Source: Diplosphaera chodatii (Eukaryota > Chlorophyta > Trebouxiophyceae > Prasiolales > Stichococcaceae). From it: a stretch of 64,000 nucleotides of DNA. Every line of letters begins with the position of its first letter. The stretch's first letter is position 1. The DNA lies in contig JAALGY010000033.1 in assembly GCA_032358165.1 (NCBI GenBank), positions 2,170,001 to 2,234,000 on the forward strand, given 5' to 3'. Positions 31,694 through 44,561 of the stretch are shown here, in pieces. Made by a program: the position numbers and the translations under genes. The notes under the pieces are model-generated. The model worked only from the letters and a program-made list of their open reading frames with translations. It did no database searches and was not told the origin of the DNA.

Positions 31694-34600
31694 TCATGGC
31701 GCCGCTGCTGGTGCTGGAGACTTGGGGCGGGTCAGGTACACAAGGCGAGGTACACTTTGCGCTGCTCTGACGGCAAAGAACAGGCACAGGCCCCACCTGC
31801 AGACACATGTGCATGGGCTTCAATATGTACGATGCACGCAAGAGGCACCGGTCAAGATATCAACTCAGCTTGAACACATTGTGCATCGAAGTCGAAGTAT
31901 AGATAAACCGGCAAGACGCCGCACCAGACGCCTCGGAGCCCCCAGTTGAACATCCGCACAGCGGATAGAGCCGAGGACGAAATTACAAAGGTGACGATCA
32001 TAGAGCGGACGACGAATCTGTGGTCCTTCTTCGCCACCAGCACCCCGCCGGAACTGTGTGTTGACAACTCGAGGTGTTCAGCACTGCCTGCACATCGGGC
32101 ATGGCCACTTGCGCTCCATCACACTCGCCCCACCTGACTTCGCAGCCGCACAGCAGCATTGCGAGGAAGACCTGCAAGAGAGATGCAGCAAGTGTAAAGC
32201 ACATGTGCTCCTGCAAAACCTGATCATTGCAATACCCACAGCACAGTTGTGCACGACAGGACCATTCGCAGAGCACAGCAGACACCATGTCCTGGCCAGC
32301 GAGCTGACCTGGGGGAGCACGCTGCGCATGATCGGGTGGAGCGCCGCGTCGTGCGTGAAAGTCTGTGGGATGAGGAGGGGCAGCCCTGCTGACAGCAGGC
32401 CCCCAGCAACGCCGACGCAGCTGCCGACCCCCAACAGCAGGCGGGCAAGCTCCCACGTCTCCAGTTTGCCTGTAAGCAACCCGGCTTTGCTTGAGCAGTA
32501 CAGTAAGCATACGATGTGTATAGGTGCGCAGGCAGACCATCATTACTCGTGCTCATGGAATGCCAACCGTACCCTCAGCTGCAGGAAGGAAGGTGAGAGC
32601 CGCCTGCACTGGACAGCAGACACATGTGCACGTTGATGAACGCACATAGCATCCACAGGCACACGCACACTGTGGAAACATGTTCACCTGCTCTAAGGGG
32701 ACGGTCATGAAGCTGGTGAGGGACCACAAACTGTATAGCAGCTGGTGGGCTGCCAGTTTGACTGGCGCCAGCGCCGTTGCTGTCAGCTGCAGGCATCGAG
32801 CCCAGGCATCGGTTGGATGAACCCAAGCATGTTTGGCTGGGTCACAGGGCGTGCATGGCTGGGGTGCATTGCAGCAGGTCGCAAAGCACCTGGATGAGGA
32901 TATAAGTGAAGTTCTTGAACAGGTAGATGACTGACATGGGGCCGAGCGTATGTAACAGGTCGTCCACGTCGTGCTGGCTTGGGATGCGGAGGCTTGGCTT
33001 GACCTGCAGAGCAGAATTGAATGTGTCAGCCTAGTTTGCAGTCAGACTCACTCGATGTACATGATGAGACCAGCGACGGGCACCAGTGGACATACGTCAA
33101 CACCTCGCTAACAAGCTGCAGTGTGGCCAGTAGCGCCACGGCGCCCAGCCATTGGGACCCTGCAGTGGCCCAGGCTGCGCCCCGCACCCCCATGCCACAT
33201 TTCTGCAGAAACATATGCTGCTCGATCACCTCAGCATGCGTGACCATCCCTTGCGGTGCACTATAGACATGACCTTGCGACACTGCCCACCGCAATGAGG
33301 ATGAAGTCTCCCAGCAGATTCACGGATGATGCCATTAAGACCACAAGGAGGGGCGTGACGGAATCCTTCTGTGCCAGCAGGGCTGCCTGCACATTGGAAG
33401 ATAGCATATGAAATAACACAGCCATGCAAGCCTTGTCATTGTTCTGTTGCTGCCAAAGCAGATGGGCAAATGTCAGCGACACACTTCAGACCTGGGCGCA
33501 CATCGTGACCAGTACCGCCGGCGCTGCCAGTGCGCGAATGCGCAGATACTCGACTGCCGCAGGCCACAGCCCCTTGTTGGCTCCAGTCCATGCAACCAGG
33601 CTACCGGCGCAGGTCTGCACGGGCAAGATGTCAAACAATGCCGAACACATATCTGGCAGGTTGGGGCATCGAATATGCTGTTTCTCCTGGTTCCTTCTGG
33701 CAATTTGCCACACCTGCAACAATATCAATACACCAACGCCCAGAATCAACGCCAAAAGCAATGCTGTTGCAAAACCACGCTCTGCCCGGTCAATGTCGCC
33801 ACCCTGTGTTCTCAGATCAAGTGGCCGATTGGGGTCTTGACAGCGCCCTTGCTTTGGCAGGGAATGAGGGAGCAGATGCGTGTGCTCAACTCGAATGGCG
33901 TACCTGTACACCCTCCGCTACCAAACTGCACATGCGAGGACTGGGTCAGATAAGGGTATTGCTCCTGTCACAGGCGCAACGCACTTTGCGAAGTCTCGCG
34001 CACATAGCACGTGCAAGCTCACCTGAGTGTTGCAACTGATAGTGCGTTGAAAACATACCTGAGACAGGAGTGCAAAACATGTTGATGCAGCAACAAGGCT
34101 TGCGTGGACATCTGTCAGCGAGTTGCATGTGCATGCAATGAGCCAGCCCTCATGCGAACCACCGTAACTCTGCTCACCCCATGCTGAAAATCAGGGTGCA
34201 GGGAGCCAGTGCTGCAAGCTCTAACGTTCCTGCGAACTGCAGGCAGCTCACGCAGGTCAGGCGGGCCACACGGAGTGAGCGTGGGGTTTTGTCAACACCC
34301 CCTAGGCGGCATGCACCTCACCCGCGCAATGCACACATTGTCGACCAATGACATCAATGGGTCTGCCAACGGGATGGCCACCGCCGGGCCTGCACATCGG
34401 TAGTTGTCGTGAGACCGCAGCGGAAAGCTATAAGAACTGCTACAGCTGCTAGGTAGACATGATTGTCGGTCATTGCTGCACCCGCATCTGCCCGGGCAGG
34501 AGATCACCGCAGAAGCGGCCCATCTGGCCCAGGATGTGACGACGCCATGCCCATGGGTGTCTGTGTATGTCAATCTCTGCTGCGACAGAGTCCTGCTGCG

Positions 34601-34904
34601 GGATGTCAGGCGCTTCCACGCCGAGGCTGCCACTCACGCTGCGCCCTGCTTTTGCTTCTGCAGATGACGCATCCTCGCCAGCCCCATCGGACGCTGAGCA
34701 AGACTGCTGACAGTCACTGCGACGATTGCCGGCCAGCAGCCGGCCGCCGTGGCCGCCATACAGCTGCTGCCATGTACCGCACTGGTTGCGCGGCCGCAGC
34801 CGCTGTGTCCTGCTGTCACAGGCGGAAGAGGCCCTACATGTTGGTTGGTTGCCACCACAGGGGATAGTCAAGCGCAGGTGCTTGCTACGTACTGACTGCT
34901 GCAT
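31694..34904 (-). CDS. MATE-family (multidrug/toxin extrusion) transporter
   Basis: Exon 1 is 34508-34904, starting MQQSVRSKHLRL. Its donor joins in phase to GPAVAIPLADPLMSLVDNV, the typical first helix of MATE proteins. Later exons carry LELAALAPCTLIFSMG, HASLVAASTCFALL, RGFATALLLALILGVGVLIL, YLRIRALAAPAVLVTMCAQ, QKDSVTPLLVVLMASSVNLL, GVRGAAWATAGSQW, PMSVIYLFKNFTYILIQ, LAPVKLAAHQLLYSLW, LLLGVGSCVGVAGGLLSAG, GGVLVAKKDHRFVV and the final WWGLCLFFAVRAAQ before the TGA at 31694-31696. That makes about twelve membrane helices. MATE transporters export organic compounds by cation antiport. The Ser/Arg/Gln-rich leader of about 90 residues would suit a plastid env location as in plant EDS5/DTX46 relatives. 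Substrate unknown; inner exon edges are approximate. Confidence 0.87.
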
Positions 34905-35818
34905 CTACTGCATGCATGCAACAGCTTCCACACCAAGCTGGCAAGCTGATGTGCAAAAGGCCGCTGTTGTGCAGCACATGCTCTTTGTCAGATGGCAAAC
35001 AGACCGGAAAGCATGTTGCATCTATGCAGCCGCGTGACGCTGAACACGGCGAGGTGTGCCGGCGCACGATGGCCAGCACCCTGATCTCCAGATCTCGAAA
35101 ACATTTTTCCACCTGTTCTCTGAACCCCTTTCTGGAGCTGGGCTAGAAGCTCACAACAGTGTTTGCCCGTTGCGGCACGGATCGCAACACTTGCATGTGT
35201 GACACACATAACGGCCGGCTGTGCCCAAACGGCGGCCGTTGGTGACTGGAAGGTGGTTGTCGACCGGCCGACGTTGGTTGCTGAGGCGACCTGCCCAAGC
35301 GACGTCGTGGGCGACATCAGACTCCCGCTCGACAGGCGCAGGTGAATGAGGCGCTCTGAGCCAGCGATTGCCAAAGGGGCTTCGGCAGCTTGACGATAGG
35401 GCGTGTGGCAGTGTGGGCGGCAGCCGCGACCCCCAGTCGGACTGAGCTGTGGCGCAAGGCCACGGGCTGCGCCTCGATGTGTCGCTCCGTGTCGCGGACT
35501 GCTAGTGCGATGAGCTCACTTGTTCACGCGGTTGCTCGCCTGCCCAGTGCAGCGGCCGCACGGTTGTGCGCTGGCGCACTGCACATGCATGTGTCTTGGG
35601 GGGGGTGCAGCAGCCAGCGGTGAGCGGAAGTGGCCCGTGCAGCAGGTTGTCGCTCTGAGGCTGTGTTCTTATTCCTGCCGGACCCTCACACCCTGCTGCG
35701 CCTGCGTGCAGGCCCGGCGAAGCCAACTGCCAGCAAAGTGGTCTGCATCTCTGCCAGTGCCTGTCTGCCATCGCTGCACCCCTCCTGCATCCTCGCCAGC
35801 TTCAGCGATCCCGAAGCC
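34905..35818. other. Divergent promoter region
   Basis: Lies between the MATE (-) and MORN (+) starts. A minus-strand frame at 34988-35374 is Ser/Thr-rich and looks faintly like a transit peptide, so an extra 5' exon of the MATE gene is conceivable. I see no firm feature. Confidence 0.4.
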
Positions 35819-38800
35819 ATGACTACCGGAAAGGTGAGCCTTTCCTGCGTTGAGCTGTCCGCTGGACCACTGCAATGATTCACACACCATGCCAGCGGCG
35901 GGCCTGTAACACAGCGGGCGCAAACTCTTGCCGACGTGGTACGCAGGGGGAGCAGGCGCTCTTCGAGTCGCCCAGCGGCAAGTCACGCCAGGCGCCTGTG
36001 CCCAAGCTGGTGACCGCGGTGAGCACAGCCACCGCGGCGCCGGCATCCCGCCCACCACAGCAGCATGACGCCGCGACGTTCAGCAGTCTGGCCGCCAACG
36101 GCGGCAGCAGCTTCAGCAGCAGCATGCGGGGCGGCGACGGCGGCCAGCAGGCGTCCAAGGGGCTGCCAGTGGCGCCAAGCCAGCCGGGAGCCGCCAAGAC
36201 GCCCAGCCGTGCGAGCGGCTCGCCTGCCAAGACGCAGCGCACCACCTGGAAGTCGCAGGCCGCAGTGGGGCCGCCGCCGGACCTCACCTGGTCGCCCACT
36301 GTGGAGCGCCTCATCATGAACAGCACGAAGCAGGTGCAACAGCCGCCATAGTGCACTGTAGCTATTCGTGCTGCAGTAACATTAACCAACTGTATGACAC
36401 CAACCAAGCTGAATGCTGCGCGCGGGCTGCGCTGACGCTGTGACGTGCGCTCAACTTTGCAGATCGAGGCGATAGAGCAGACGGCGCAGCAGGCGGTGAC
36501 GGTGGTGCTGCGCAACATGGCGCCGCTGCGGAAGCTGGCGCGGGGGGCGGCGGGCGCGCCCATCAGCCGCGACGCCTACGGCCTCACCATCCGCCTCAGC
36601 ATGCGTCGGTCCGCAACGGCGGAGCTCATCGACGCGTCGGCGTGCCTGCTGGCCGACCTGGCGCACCTGTTCGCCCTGCTGGCCGGGCAGCCGTCGCCCG
36701 CGGGGCAGCGCGGCCGCACCGCCGCCCGCCGCACCGCCACCCTGGCCCAGGTGCCGCCCACCCCGCCCCCCCGGCTGCTGCACAGGGGCCCATACCGTGC
36801 ACTGCGGCACAGAGCCCATGCCTGCCACTTGCACGATGAAGGGGGCCGGTGTCAAAACAAGGCGCATGTCGCTGCACGAACTCGATGAATTTGTGCTGCA
36901 TGGCCAGTGCAACGTCTGCGGGTACCCCCTGCAGCCTGCAGCTCTCCCAATGTACCGGCAGTTGCGCTGCAGGACCTAAAGGGCGGGCAGCACCAGTTCA
37001 AGGAGATCTGCAAGGAGCTGAAGCTGGCCGGCCGCTTCCTGCTGATGCGCGACCCGGGGGCGGGCAACAACCCCGCGCTGGACGAGCGCATCGCGGAGGA
37101 GGGTGCGCGGCGGCGACTGCACTTGCTGGCACTGCCACATGTTGTGCTGAGCAAAGGATGATCCCTGAAGTCGTGCTCCTCTGCCGCCGCTTGCCTCCTC
37201 GTAGGATAGGATGAGCCCGCAGACCTCATCAACTCACGAGCGACGGCTTGCCGCGTGTTTGCAGGCCAGAAGGACACCCGCCAGCTGGAGTCGGTGCTGC
37301 GCGCGGTGACGGACGGCCGCAACAAGATGCACGCGATCTGGGCCACGCTGGCGGCGCTGCAGGCGGCCGGCGTCACCGCCGAGGACCCCTCCTGGACGCT
37401 GCTGCGCGGCCTGAACATCAGCACCGCCGCAGACGTGCTCTCCTCCCTGCAGGTGGGTCGAAAACTGGCCACTCTTCTGGGCAGCATGCACGAAAGCCGT
37501 GCGTGCCCGGTGGTCATCGAAGGTGCTCGATCAGCCGACAGCCCCTGCAGACGGTATCTGTTGAGGTAGCATTGTGCGCCAGTGCTCAAGCTGTGTGCAC
37601 GACTCTACGCAGCTGCAGGCCAAGCCGGATGTGCTGAGCGAGGAGGCGGCCGCAGCCCGCCTGGTCACGGATGTCGATGTCAACCCCGAACCCCCGGCGA
37701 GCCCCGGCCTGGGCCGCCTCTGGTGCGCAGCTGACCTACCCCTCTGACCTGCCTCTGCCTTGATCATGCACAGGCCTTCTGTTTGCCAGGATGCAAGATA
37801 ATCGGTGTAGCCCAGCCCGCCTCCCGTCTTGCGGTTGTGCACCAGTTGACAGCGCATCACACCAATTTACCTTTATATGGAGCAGGTGGCGCTCGCCTTC
37901 CAAGGGCTCCCGCAGATCGCTGTCGATGTCGCCCAGCAAAGCGTCAGCTGCTCCGGATGCAGCACCGCCGGCGGGACATGGCCTGCAGGACGGCAGCATT
38001 GCTGGTCTGGCAGACGGTCTGGCAGCAGCCAGTCTTGAGAATGGGAAGACAGCAGCTGCACGTCCGCAGAAGGCGGTTGCTGCTTCCGCACTGCCACCCA
38101 TCCAGGTGAGTTTTGTTTGGCACGAGCAAAGCCATCCCGTGCCTGGGATGATGGGCATCTCGTTCTTCCACAGATAACACGGTTATGCATGTGGGGCCGC
38201 GGAGCCTGATGTGTCTGAGTTCTGGCGGAATGCAGATCCGAAACCTGAAGCACGGCAACGTGTACCGCGGCGGCGTCGTCAAGGGCATGAAGCAGGGTCT
38301 GGGCCAGCTGGAGTACAGCAACGGGTGCGAGTATGACGGCGAGTTTGACGTGGACGAGATGCACGGCCTCGGCGTGTTTGCGTTCGCGTCCGGCGGCCTG
38401 TACCAGGGGCAGGTAAGCTTGCAGGAAAGGACTACTGCCAGCTCTTCTCGCATGATGCACTGCTCTGCGATTTGCAAGCACCTGAGAACATGCACATCAC
38501 GGCCATCGACAACGAAGAAAGGTCATGGAGGTCCTCGGATTGTTGCAGTTCGACAAGGGGAAGTACAGCGGGAGCGGTGTCGAAACCTTTCCCAGGTGAG
38601 GTTATGCTGCATGCTAGCATGCACATGGTGGTTGCGAGGCGCCCTACATATGCACAAGACGAGGCCTCGACGAATATGCACGACCGCTAATCGTTTGCTT
38701 GCAGTGGCGGCACGTATCATGGTCAGTATGCCAATGGGTGCCGCTCGGGCAAAGGGACCTGCACCTTTGCAAATGGGGACGTGTACGAGGGTATGCAACC

Positions 38801-40042
38801 CACAACTGCACATGCATGCTCCTCAGCACAACAGCGTGTGTAGCTCGTAGCCCAACTGACATTTGTAGATCTGACACTGTGATTTGGCAGACCGAAGATC
38901 TGCTCACGATAATGTATATCTATTGCAGGCCAGTGGGAGGCAAACTCAAGGCATGGGCTGGGATACCAGCAATGCCCCGACCATAGCAGCTTTGTCGGCA
39001 ACTACAGGTCTACCCAGAGCATGGCGCTTGCCTGTCATGCACTGCACGATGCAACGGACGGAGCCTGCTGTGCATCGTTGTGCTCGTGTCTTGCTGCTTT
39101 GCTCAGGTTCTGACTCGTCAGTGTTAGTGGTCCCAGGTCTGGCAAGCGGGAAGGCCATGGCTGCTACACATTCTCGAACGGAGACAGGTGCCACCATCGT
39201 CATATGTATCATTGCTGAGCCATTACGAGAAGCTGCATGTGGACGCAGCATGATCGCAGCGGTGGCTTTGAACGCAGGTACATGGGCGACTATGAGAACG
39301 ACGTGCCGCACGGATCAGGCACGTACCACTTCGCCAGCGGTCATACATATGAGGGCCAGTGGCTGAACGGCTCCAAGAACGGATATTGCGTCTACTCGCT
39401 GTCGTCTGGGCAGCAATGGGCAGGTAACCATTGCTCCAGGGCGGTGCTGTGTTGCACGCATTGCAAGCGCCTGCTGTGCTGTTGTGTCGTACGGCTATGA
39501 TGCCCTTTCCACTGGTGTCAGGAATGCATGCAGTGCTGACTTCTGCCTCTGGTGATCCTGCAGGGAGCTGGGAGAATGGCCGCCCGGTGTGGATGCAGCC
39601 GCTGGCGGCAGCGCAGGCAGAGGCCAAGACCCAGGCCGGCGGAGAGAAGGCCGATCTGGTGGCCAAGGCTCTGGCGGCTGCCGCTGCCGCCCGCAAGGCC
39701 GCCGAGCAGGGCGCCGCTCTGTACAAGGACCACTGGCAGCCAGAGGGCCAACTGCAGGTGCATCGGCTCTGCAGTTGTGCTCCGTCGCTGTGACAAGCCA
39801 GATGCAAACCCCAGCCTTGCGCTGTGCCTGTGTGTTTACCCAACCCACAGGTTGTGAGCGATATATGCCTGACTCTTGAACGCTGCCGCCGCTCTCACCA
39901 GATGGGTGTACGGAGGGCGGTGCAGCAGGCGGTCGCAGCCGCGGAGGCAGCAGCCGGCGTTCAGGAGCACGTCCAGGTGGCAATCAGCGAGGCGGTCGCC
40001 GCCGTGGAGGCCGCCGCTGCCGCAAAGCGGAAGGGGCTCTGA
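35819..40042 (+). CDS. MORN-repeat protein with a unique helical N-terminal region
   Basis: Fifteen exons match in phase, including 35819-35833, 35947-36333, 36463-36750, 36973-37102, 37265-37452, 37619-37722, 37886-38105, 38236-38412, 38549-38595 and 38705-38790; the remaining exons run to the TGA at 40040-40042. Residues 1-135 are low-complexity. A helical region follows (IEAIEQTAQQAVTVVLRNMA, HQFKEICKELKLAGRFLLM, QLESVLRAVTDGRNKM), then a Ser-rich linker (SPSKGSRRSLSMSPSK). About eight MORN units follow: HGNVYRGGVVKGMKQGLG, CEYDGEFDVDEMHGLG, GTYHGQYANGCRSGKG, GQWEANSRHGLG, RYMGDYENDVPHGSG, TYEGQWLNGSKNGYC and GSWENGRPVW. An Ala-rich coiled C-terminus ends AAAAAKRKGL. MORN repeats bind phospholipids or act as scaffolds. 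The short first exon MTTGK is the least certain part. Confidence 0.83.
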
Positions 40043-40632
40043 AACACAGATTCACCTCAGGGCTGACATCGATCACAGCAGATGTCCCACAGCGCTGCCA
40101 CACGTCGTCGGCAGCTGCCAGAGGATCTACTATCTGTCATCACTTCACCCATGTACCACTATCAGCAGCGGGGCAGTAGTGGCGGGATTTTCGACAGCGA
40201 TTGCCTTGCCATGCGTGTGCTGCCACTTTCATTGCGCAGGGACAAGTGCATCTGCAGCGCGTACGGTACGATTTCGGGCACACTGAGCTAGCTGGTTTGT
40301 GTTGGGGTTCTGAAGGTGACTGAGGCCATACGAAGCTTGATGCTGCATTGTGCGTGACTCTTTGTGAATTGCTAATGAACCTTGTGTTGGCACACTGCTA
40401 TAATGTGCGTCGTGAAATTGTGTGCTGTTTCCGCCTTTGCTTTGGGATGACGTACTGGTAAAAGAATGGCCTCAGCTTTCCATGACGCTGATACATGTTG
40501 GTGGAGCTGCTAGGCCGTGAGGTATGCCCGACTGGTGTGTAATGGCCCGTCATTGAGGCATTGCTCAGGACAATTCGGAGGTGTACCAAATGACGGGAAA
40601 AAATGCTGAGGAGGAATATTGCGCTGCAAACT
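40043..40632. other. Convergent intergenic region
   Basis: Lies between the MORN (+) and rhomboid (-) stops. It is more AT-rich than the flanking exons and contains no supported gene. Confidence 0.5.
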
Positions 40633-42303
40633 TCATTTGGTCCTGGGCAAATCAGCAAGCAGCGGCAGCGGCGGCCGGTCCCTCACCGTGTTGCCCTCCC
40701 GCACCTGCGCAAGGAGCTTCCATTACGATAGCTGTGTTAACACTTGCACAGGCAAGGCTCGAGGTGCGCAACCTGTCAGCTCTTGCAACGTCGCTCACAT
40801 ATCTAGGGCCCAGGAGAAAGCACATCAGTGCACCGCCCACGAGTCCCCCCGCATGGCCCCTGCAGCATCGTCAGCACTGTGCTCAATATTCTTCGTTCCA
40901 CGCAACAGTACAAGGTGGCTAGCAGATAGCAGCATCGCGCCAAACACACCAGTTGTCAATTGATGGAACCGAAAAGCCGATGACCATGTTGATGAGGAGA
41001 CTCTGCCCCAACGACTTCATCATGACCTGCAGACACGCACCAAGGGTGAAGGCTGGGGGCTGTTGGCGCGCCGCTCAGCGGCAACAGCAGTTTGACCCCA
41101 CAACCAGCGACAAAGGAGTCAGTGTGAGCCCTGCGTGCGGCTTATGCAGCACCTTCGAAAATGCTTGGTTGGCGTCGCGATGCCTGTGAATGATGATAGC
41201 AAGTGCTGAACCGAGCCCAAAGATGGCGCCTGCAGGCAGCAAACGCCGCTCAGTGAGGCGTAGGACCTGCTATGCTGGGCGCATGAGCAAGTTTATAGAA
41301 GCGCACGTGGCTAGGCTTCATAGGACATACCTGAGGCACCCACCGACATGCTGGGGCAGAACAGGTAGCTGGCCAGCGACCCCGCGATCGCGGAGACCGC
41401 ATAGATTGACAGAAAGCGGGCGTGGCCCGCGTTGCTCTCCACAAAGGGGCCCAGTGAAGATAATGCCTGCGAGCGACAGCAGCACCAGCTGTAGAGTCTG
41501 CGACTGCCCAATTGGCCAGCCCGGCCAACAGCATGACAGCCATGCTGGGCAGGCTCACGAAGCGCATGTACAACAGCTGCATGCACAGCTGCATAACTGT
41601 GTGTCATGTGGTGCGCTTCTGCACGGCTCCCTCACCTGGCAATTTGTGAAGAGGTGCACCAGGTTGGCATGCAAAAAGGTACAGGATACCAAGCGGTACC
41701 ACTGCCCCTGAGCAATGAGCTGGTTGACCTGCAACACAGGCGCCAGCAACGGTTGGAACCCTCTGTGCTGAGTTAACATCGCCAGGTATTGCTGCAGCAC
41801 AATGGGTCTGTTGGACTTCATCCACCTGCAACAAGCAGTACCTTGGCACCCCATTGGATCATCCCGCCCTTTGAAAAGTATTGCAGTCCAAATGCACCGA
41901 CGTTCAGGATGAGGAGGAGATCTGTGAGCCGACGCCGCGGGTGCCAGAAGTCCGCCAGTGTCTTCTGGTTGTGCGTGGGCGCGGCCCTGTGACCGACAGT
42001 GCGCTGTCAGCACCCGGTGCCGGCTCACCTTATGACAGCTGCACATGGCAGATGGCACTGTGCATCTGCCGCTCACCCTGAGGTCCTGACAACGTGCGCA
42101 GCGCCAGCAAGGGCCAGTGCACCTAGAGGGCCATGTCCCAATACTCTGGGCTGGCCGCGTGCCGTCAGCCTCTTCATGTGTTGGCCCTGGAACCGCCGCA
42201 CGGCGCTCAGTGCCTGCAGTCTGGAGGCACCGACGCGGTTTGCCAGGGCCACCATCAGGGGCTGCCGATGCCCAAGCTGCATGCTGCTTGGTGGCCTGTG
42301 CAT
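40633..42303 (-). CDS. Rhomboid intramembrane serine protease, probably organellar
   Basis: About seven exons join in phase. Exon 1 (from ATG 42303) is an Arg/Ala-rich leader without acidic residues (VALANRVGASRLQALSAVRR), typical of plastid or mitochondrial targeting. Exon 2 gives DLLLILNVGAFGLQYF and MIQWGAK. Exon 3 gives QLIAQGQWYRLVSCTFLHAN and LVHLFTN. Exon 4 gives SLGPFVESNAGHARFLSIY and SVGAS, joined to GAIFGLGSALAII, which forms the GxSG nucleophile motif. Then come SLLINMVIGFSVPSIDNW and GHAGGLVGGALMCFLLGPRY, with the catalytic histidine, and a short basic tail ending LPRTK. Both residues of the Ser-His dyad are present. The family cleaves transmembrane helices; the substrate is unknown. 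Confidence 0.9.
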
Positions 42304-42863
42304 GCTGGGACCCGTGTAGATGATGCAGGAAGGGGGCACGGTGTCTGTCTGTGCAGTCGATCCTCTAGCGGCCGAGCATGCCGTCAGGCTGGCAGCTTTC
42401 AGACCTGCTGCGCTGACCTGAGACACAAAACGCAAGACAGCAATGTGATAGTGTGAATGTCGGGCCTGGTTGGCTTCTGCATGCCTCGGACGATCCCAGA
42501 AGCTTTGACAGCAGATCCAACACCATGCATGACGAAGACAGCCTGGATCGGCACTTTGGCGCTGTACAGCAGTATCGAAAGCTGAAAGCCTGCAGAATTA
42601 CCGGCATCCACTGTGCGCAGCATCAGCCTCCTGTATCAGGTGTACTGCTCCCACAGTTTGCACTGACGCTCAAGGTCATACCTGCGAGCGTTGATGCGGT
42701 GGGCAGTGCGAGCTGGTCTCAACATCAATCTGCTCTTGTCCTGCACTCGTCCTGCAATCTATCGCGGCTGACAGTGCTGCAAACTGCCGAAAACATTTGC
42801 AGAGTTCTGACAAAGGCTGGGCGTGTATCAGAAGTCAACGCGCGAGCAACGCTGCTTGCAGTC
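42304..42863. other. Divergent promoter region
   Basis: Lies between the rhomboid (-) and VPS2 (+) starts. Open frames on both strands here have no joinable donor in the right phase. Confidence 0.45.
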
Positions 42864-44100
42864 ATGTTTCAGAAGCAACCCACTGCAAAAGGTATACCTG
42901 GTGCAGCTGCTCCTTGCCCCCGCAGTGCATGATGCGCGCATGCAATTGTGCACCGCGTAACAGTGTTCACCATACGTGCAGAGCAAGTCAGGGCTTCACA
43001 GCGTGAGATCACCACTGGCGTGCGCGGTGCGCTGTCTTGAAGCGAAAGCAATACTCCAGACTCTCTTGTGTCGCTGCTGACGCGTCAGACGAGGCGTTGC
43101 TGACATGCCGGCTCGCAACTGATGTATTGCAGGCCTTGAACGGGAGATGCTGCAGCTGAAGCGCGAGGAGACGCGGCTTGTGAAGGAGATCAAGGCGTGT
43201 GCAGCTAAGGGCAACCAGCCAGCCACCCGTCAGCTCGCCAAGAGCCTCGTCAGGATCCGGCAGCAAGTGCGGCCCCATGATACAGCTTTCGCATGCAGCA
43301 TTTGGTCCAGCTGCAGATAGCACATCTCCAGGCACACTCACGTATCAGCGCGCTTTTGTCCGGGCCGTGCAGATGGACCGGCTCAATGCCAGCAGTGCGC
43401 AGCTCAGAGGCCTGCGCAGCAACATGGTGGTGAGCTGTCATGCCACGGTGGTGCTTGCAATGGGCGGGGCAACTGTACGCACATCGACTGGATCTGGCGT
43501 TGCAGGCTTGAGTTCGAGCGTGTGCAATGCAGACGGCAGGAGCGACCGCAACAGTGGCCGGCTCGATGCAAAAGGCCAGCGAGGCGATGGCGGCCATGGG
43601 TGTTGCTGCCGATCCGCACGCCATGCAGCAGAGCATGGCAGCCTTCAGCCGCGAAAATCAGCGCATGGACATGGCATCAGGTGGTCGTGCTGCTCGTGCC
43701 CTCGTGCACCGCTGACATACAGCACATGTGACCTGACAGGTGCCTGTCTGCATGATACGCTGATGTCATGCATGGGTGTTTCCGCGGTGTGCAGACATGA
43801 TGGGAGATGCAATCGACGGTGCCTTCGAGGACGATGAAGACGAATCTGATGCTATCATGAGCCAGGTGCGCAAACCCCTGCATGCTGGCCTAGTAGCCGT
43901 CAGCACCACTGCTGAACCATGGTTCCCACACCACCAAACTGAGTCTGTGCGACTGTGTCTTCCAGGTACTCGATGAGATTGGCATCGACCTGTCAACAAA
44001 GCTTTCATCAGCGCCCCAGCATAGGGCAGCCGCAACATCAAAACAGCAAAATGCAGAGGATGCAGAGCTTGAGAAGGCGCTCGCAGCTCTGAAGTCATGA
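42864..44100 (+). CDS. VPS2: ESCRT-III subunit VPS2 (CHMP2-like)
   Basis: Seven exons match in phase: 42864-42891, 42982-43026, 43133-43266, 43373-43429, 43533-43680, 43795-43865 and 43966-44100. The protein is about 192 residues, slightly shorter than most relatives. The basic N-terminal core has EQVRASQREITTGVRGLERE and QLKREETRLVKEIKACAAKG, then QPATRQLAKSLVRIRQQ. The middle has AMQQSMAAFSRENQRMDM, and the acidic part has DAIDGAFEDDEDESDAI followed by VLDEIGIDLSTKLSSAP. The C-terminus ELEKALAALKS fits the MIM1 helix that binds the MIT domain of the VPS4 ATPase. VPS2 polymerises with VPS24 and VPS20/SNF7 to cut membrane necks at endosomes and elsewhere. It resembles plant VPS2.2/2.3 and CHMP2B more than CHMP2A. 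Confidence 0.95.
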
Positions 44101-44561
44101 GAAAACTAAGCCATGTACATGGTTGACCACAGTGCGAACATATCAATAGAGGACAGCTTGCAGTGCGTTTGCCGCCTGATGGCTGTGTTCAAGAGGTTGA
44201 ATATCATCAAACAGCCTCTAGTGTGCTGCGTACTGTCAAGGAATTGCTCAACCGGAAAATTGCGACCAACGAAACCCGGGCCCACCCCCAGAAGCAAGAC
44301 CGGTCACAACACAGTCTTCAGTGCTGGTGTGTCGTCAAGATAGTTAAGGCGGCTGGACGAAGCCGTCAAGTGGCCGTGCAAGACCAATTGACGGATACAA
44401 AGTTCAAGATGTGCCAAAGCTTCATGCTGCAAGTGCTCCTCTTTGCATTGTGTGCGCCGTCTTCCAACAACCAACTCTCGGGCTCAGAGAGCAGTTGGGG
44501 AGCAATTGGCGGGGCGCTGGCCGCCATGTGGTCGTCTAGCAATAATCCTGGCGTTGACCTC
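44101..44561. other. Convergent intergenic region
   Basis: Lies between the VPS2 (+) and receptor kinase (-) stops; 3' UTRs only as far as I can see. Confidence 0.5.
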
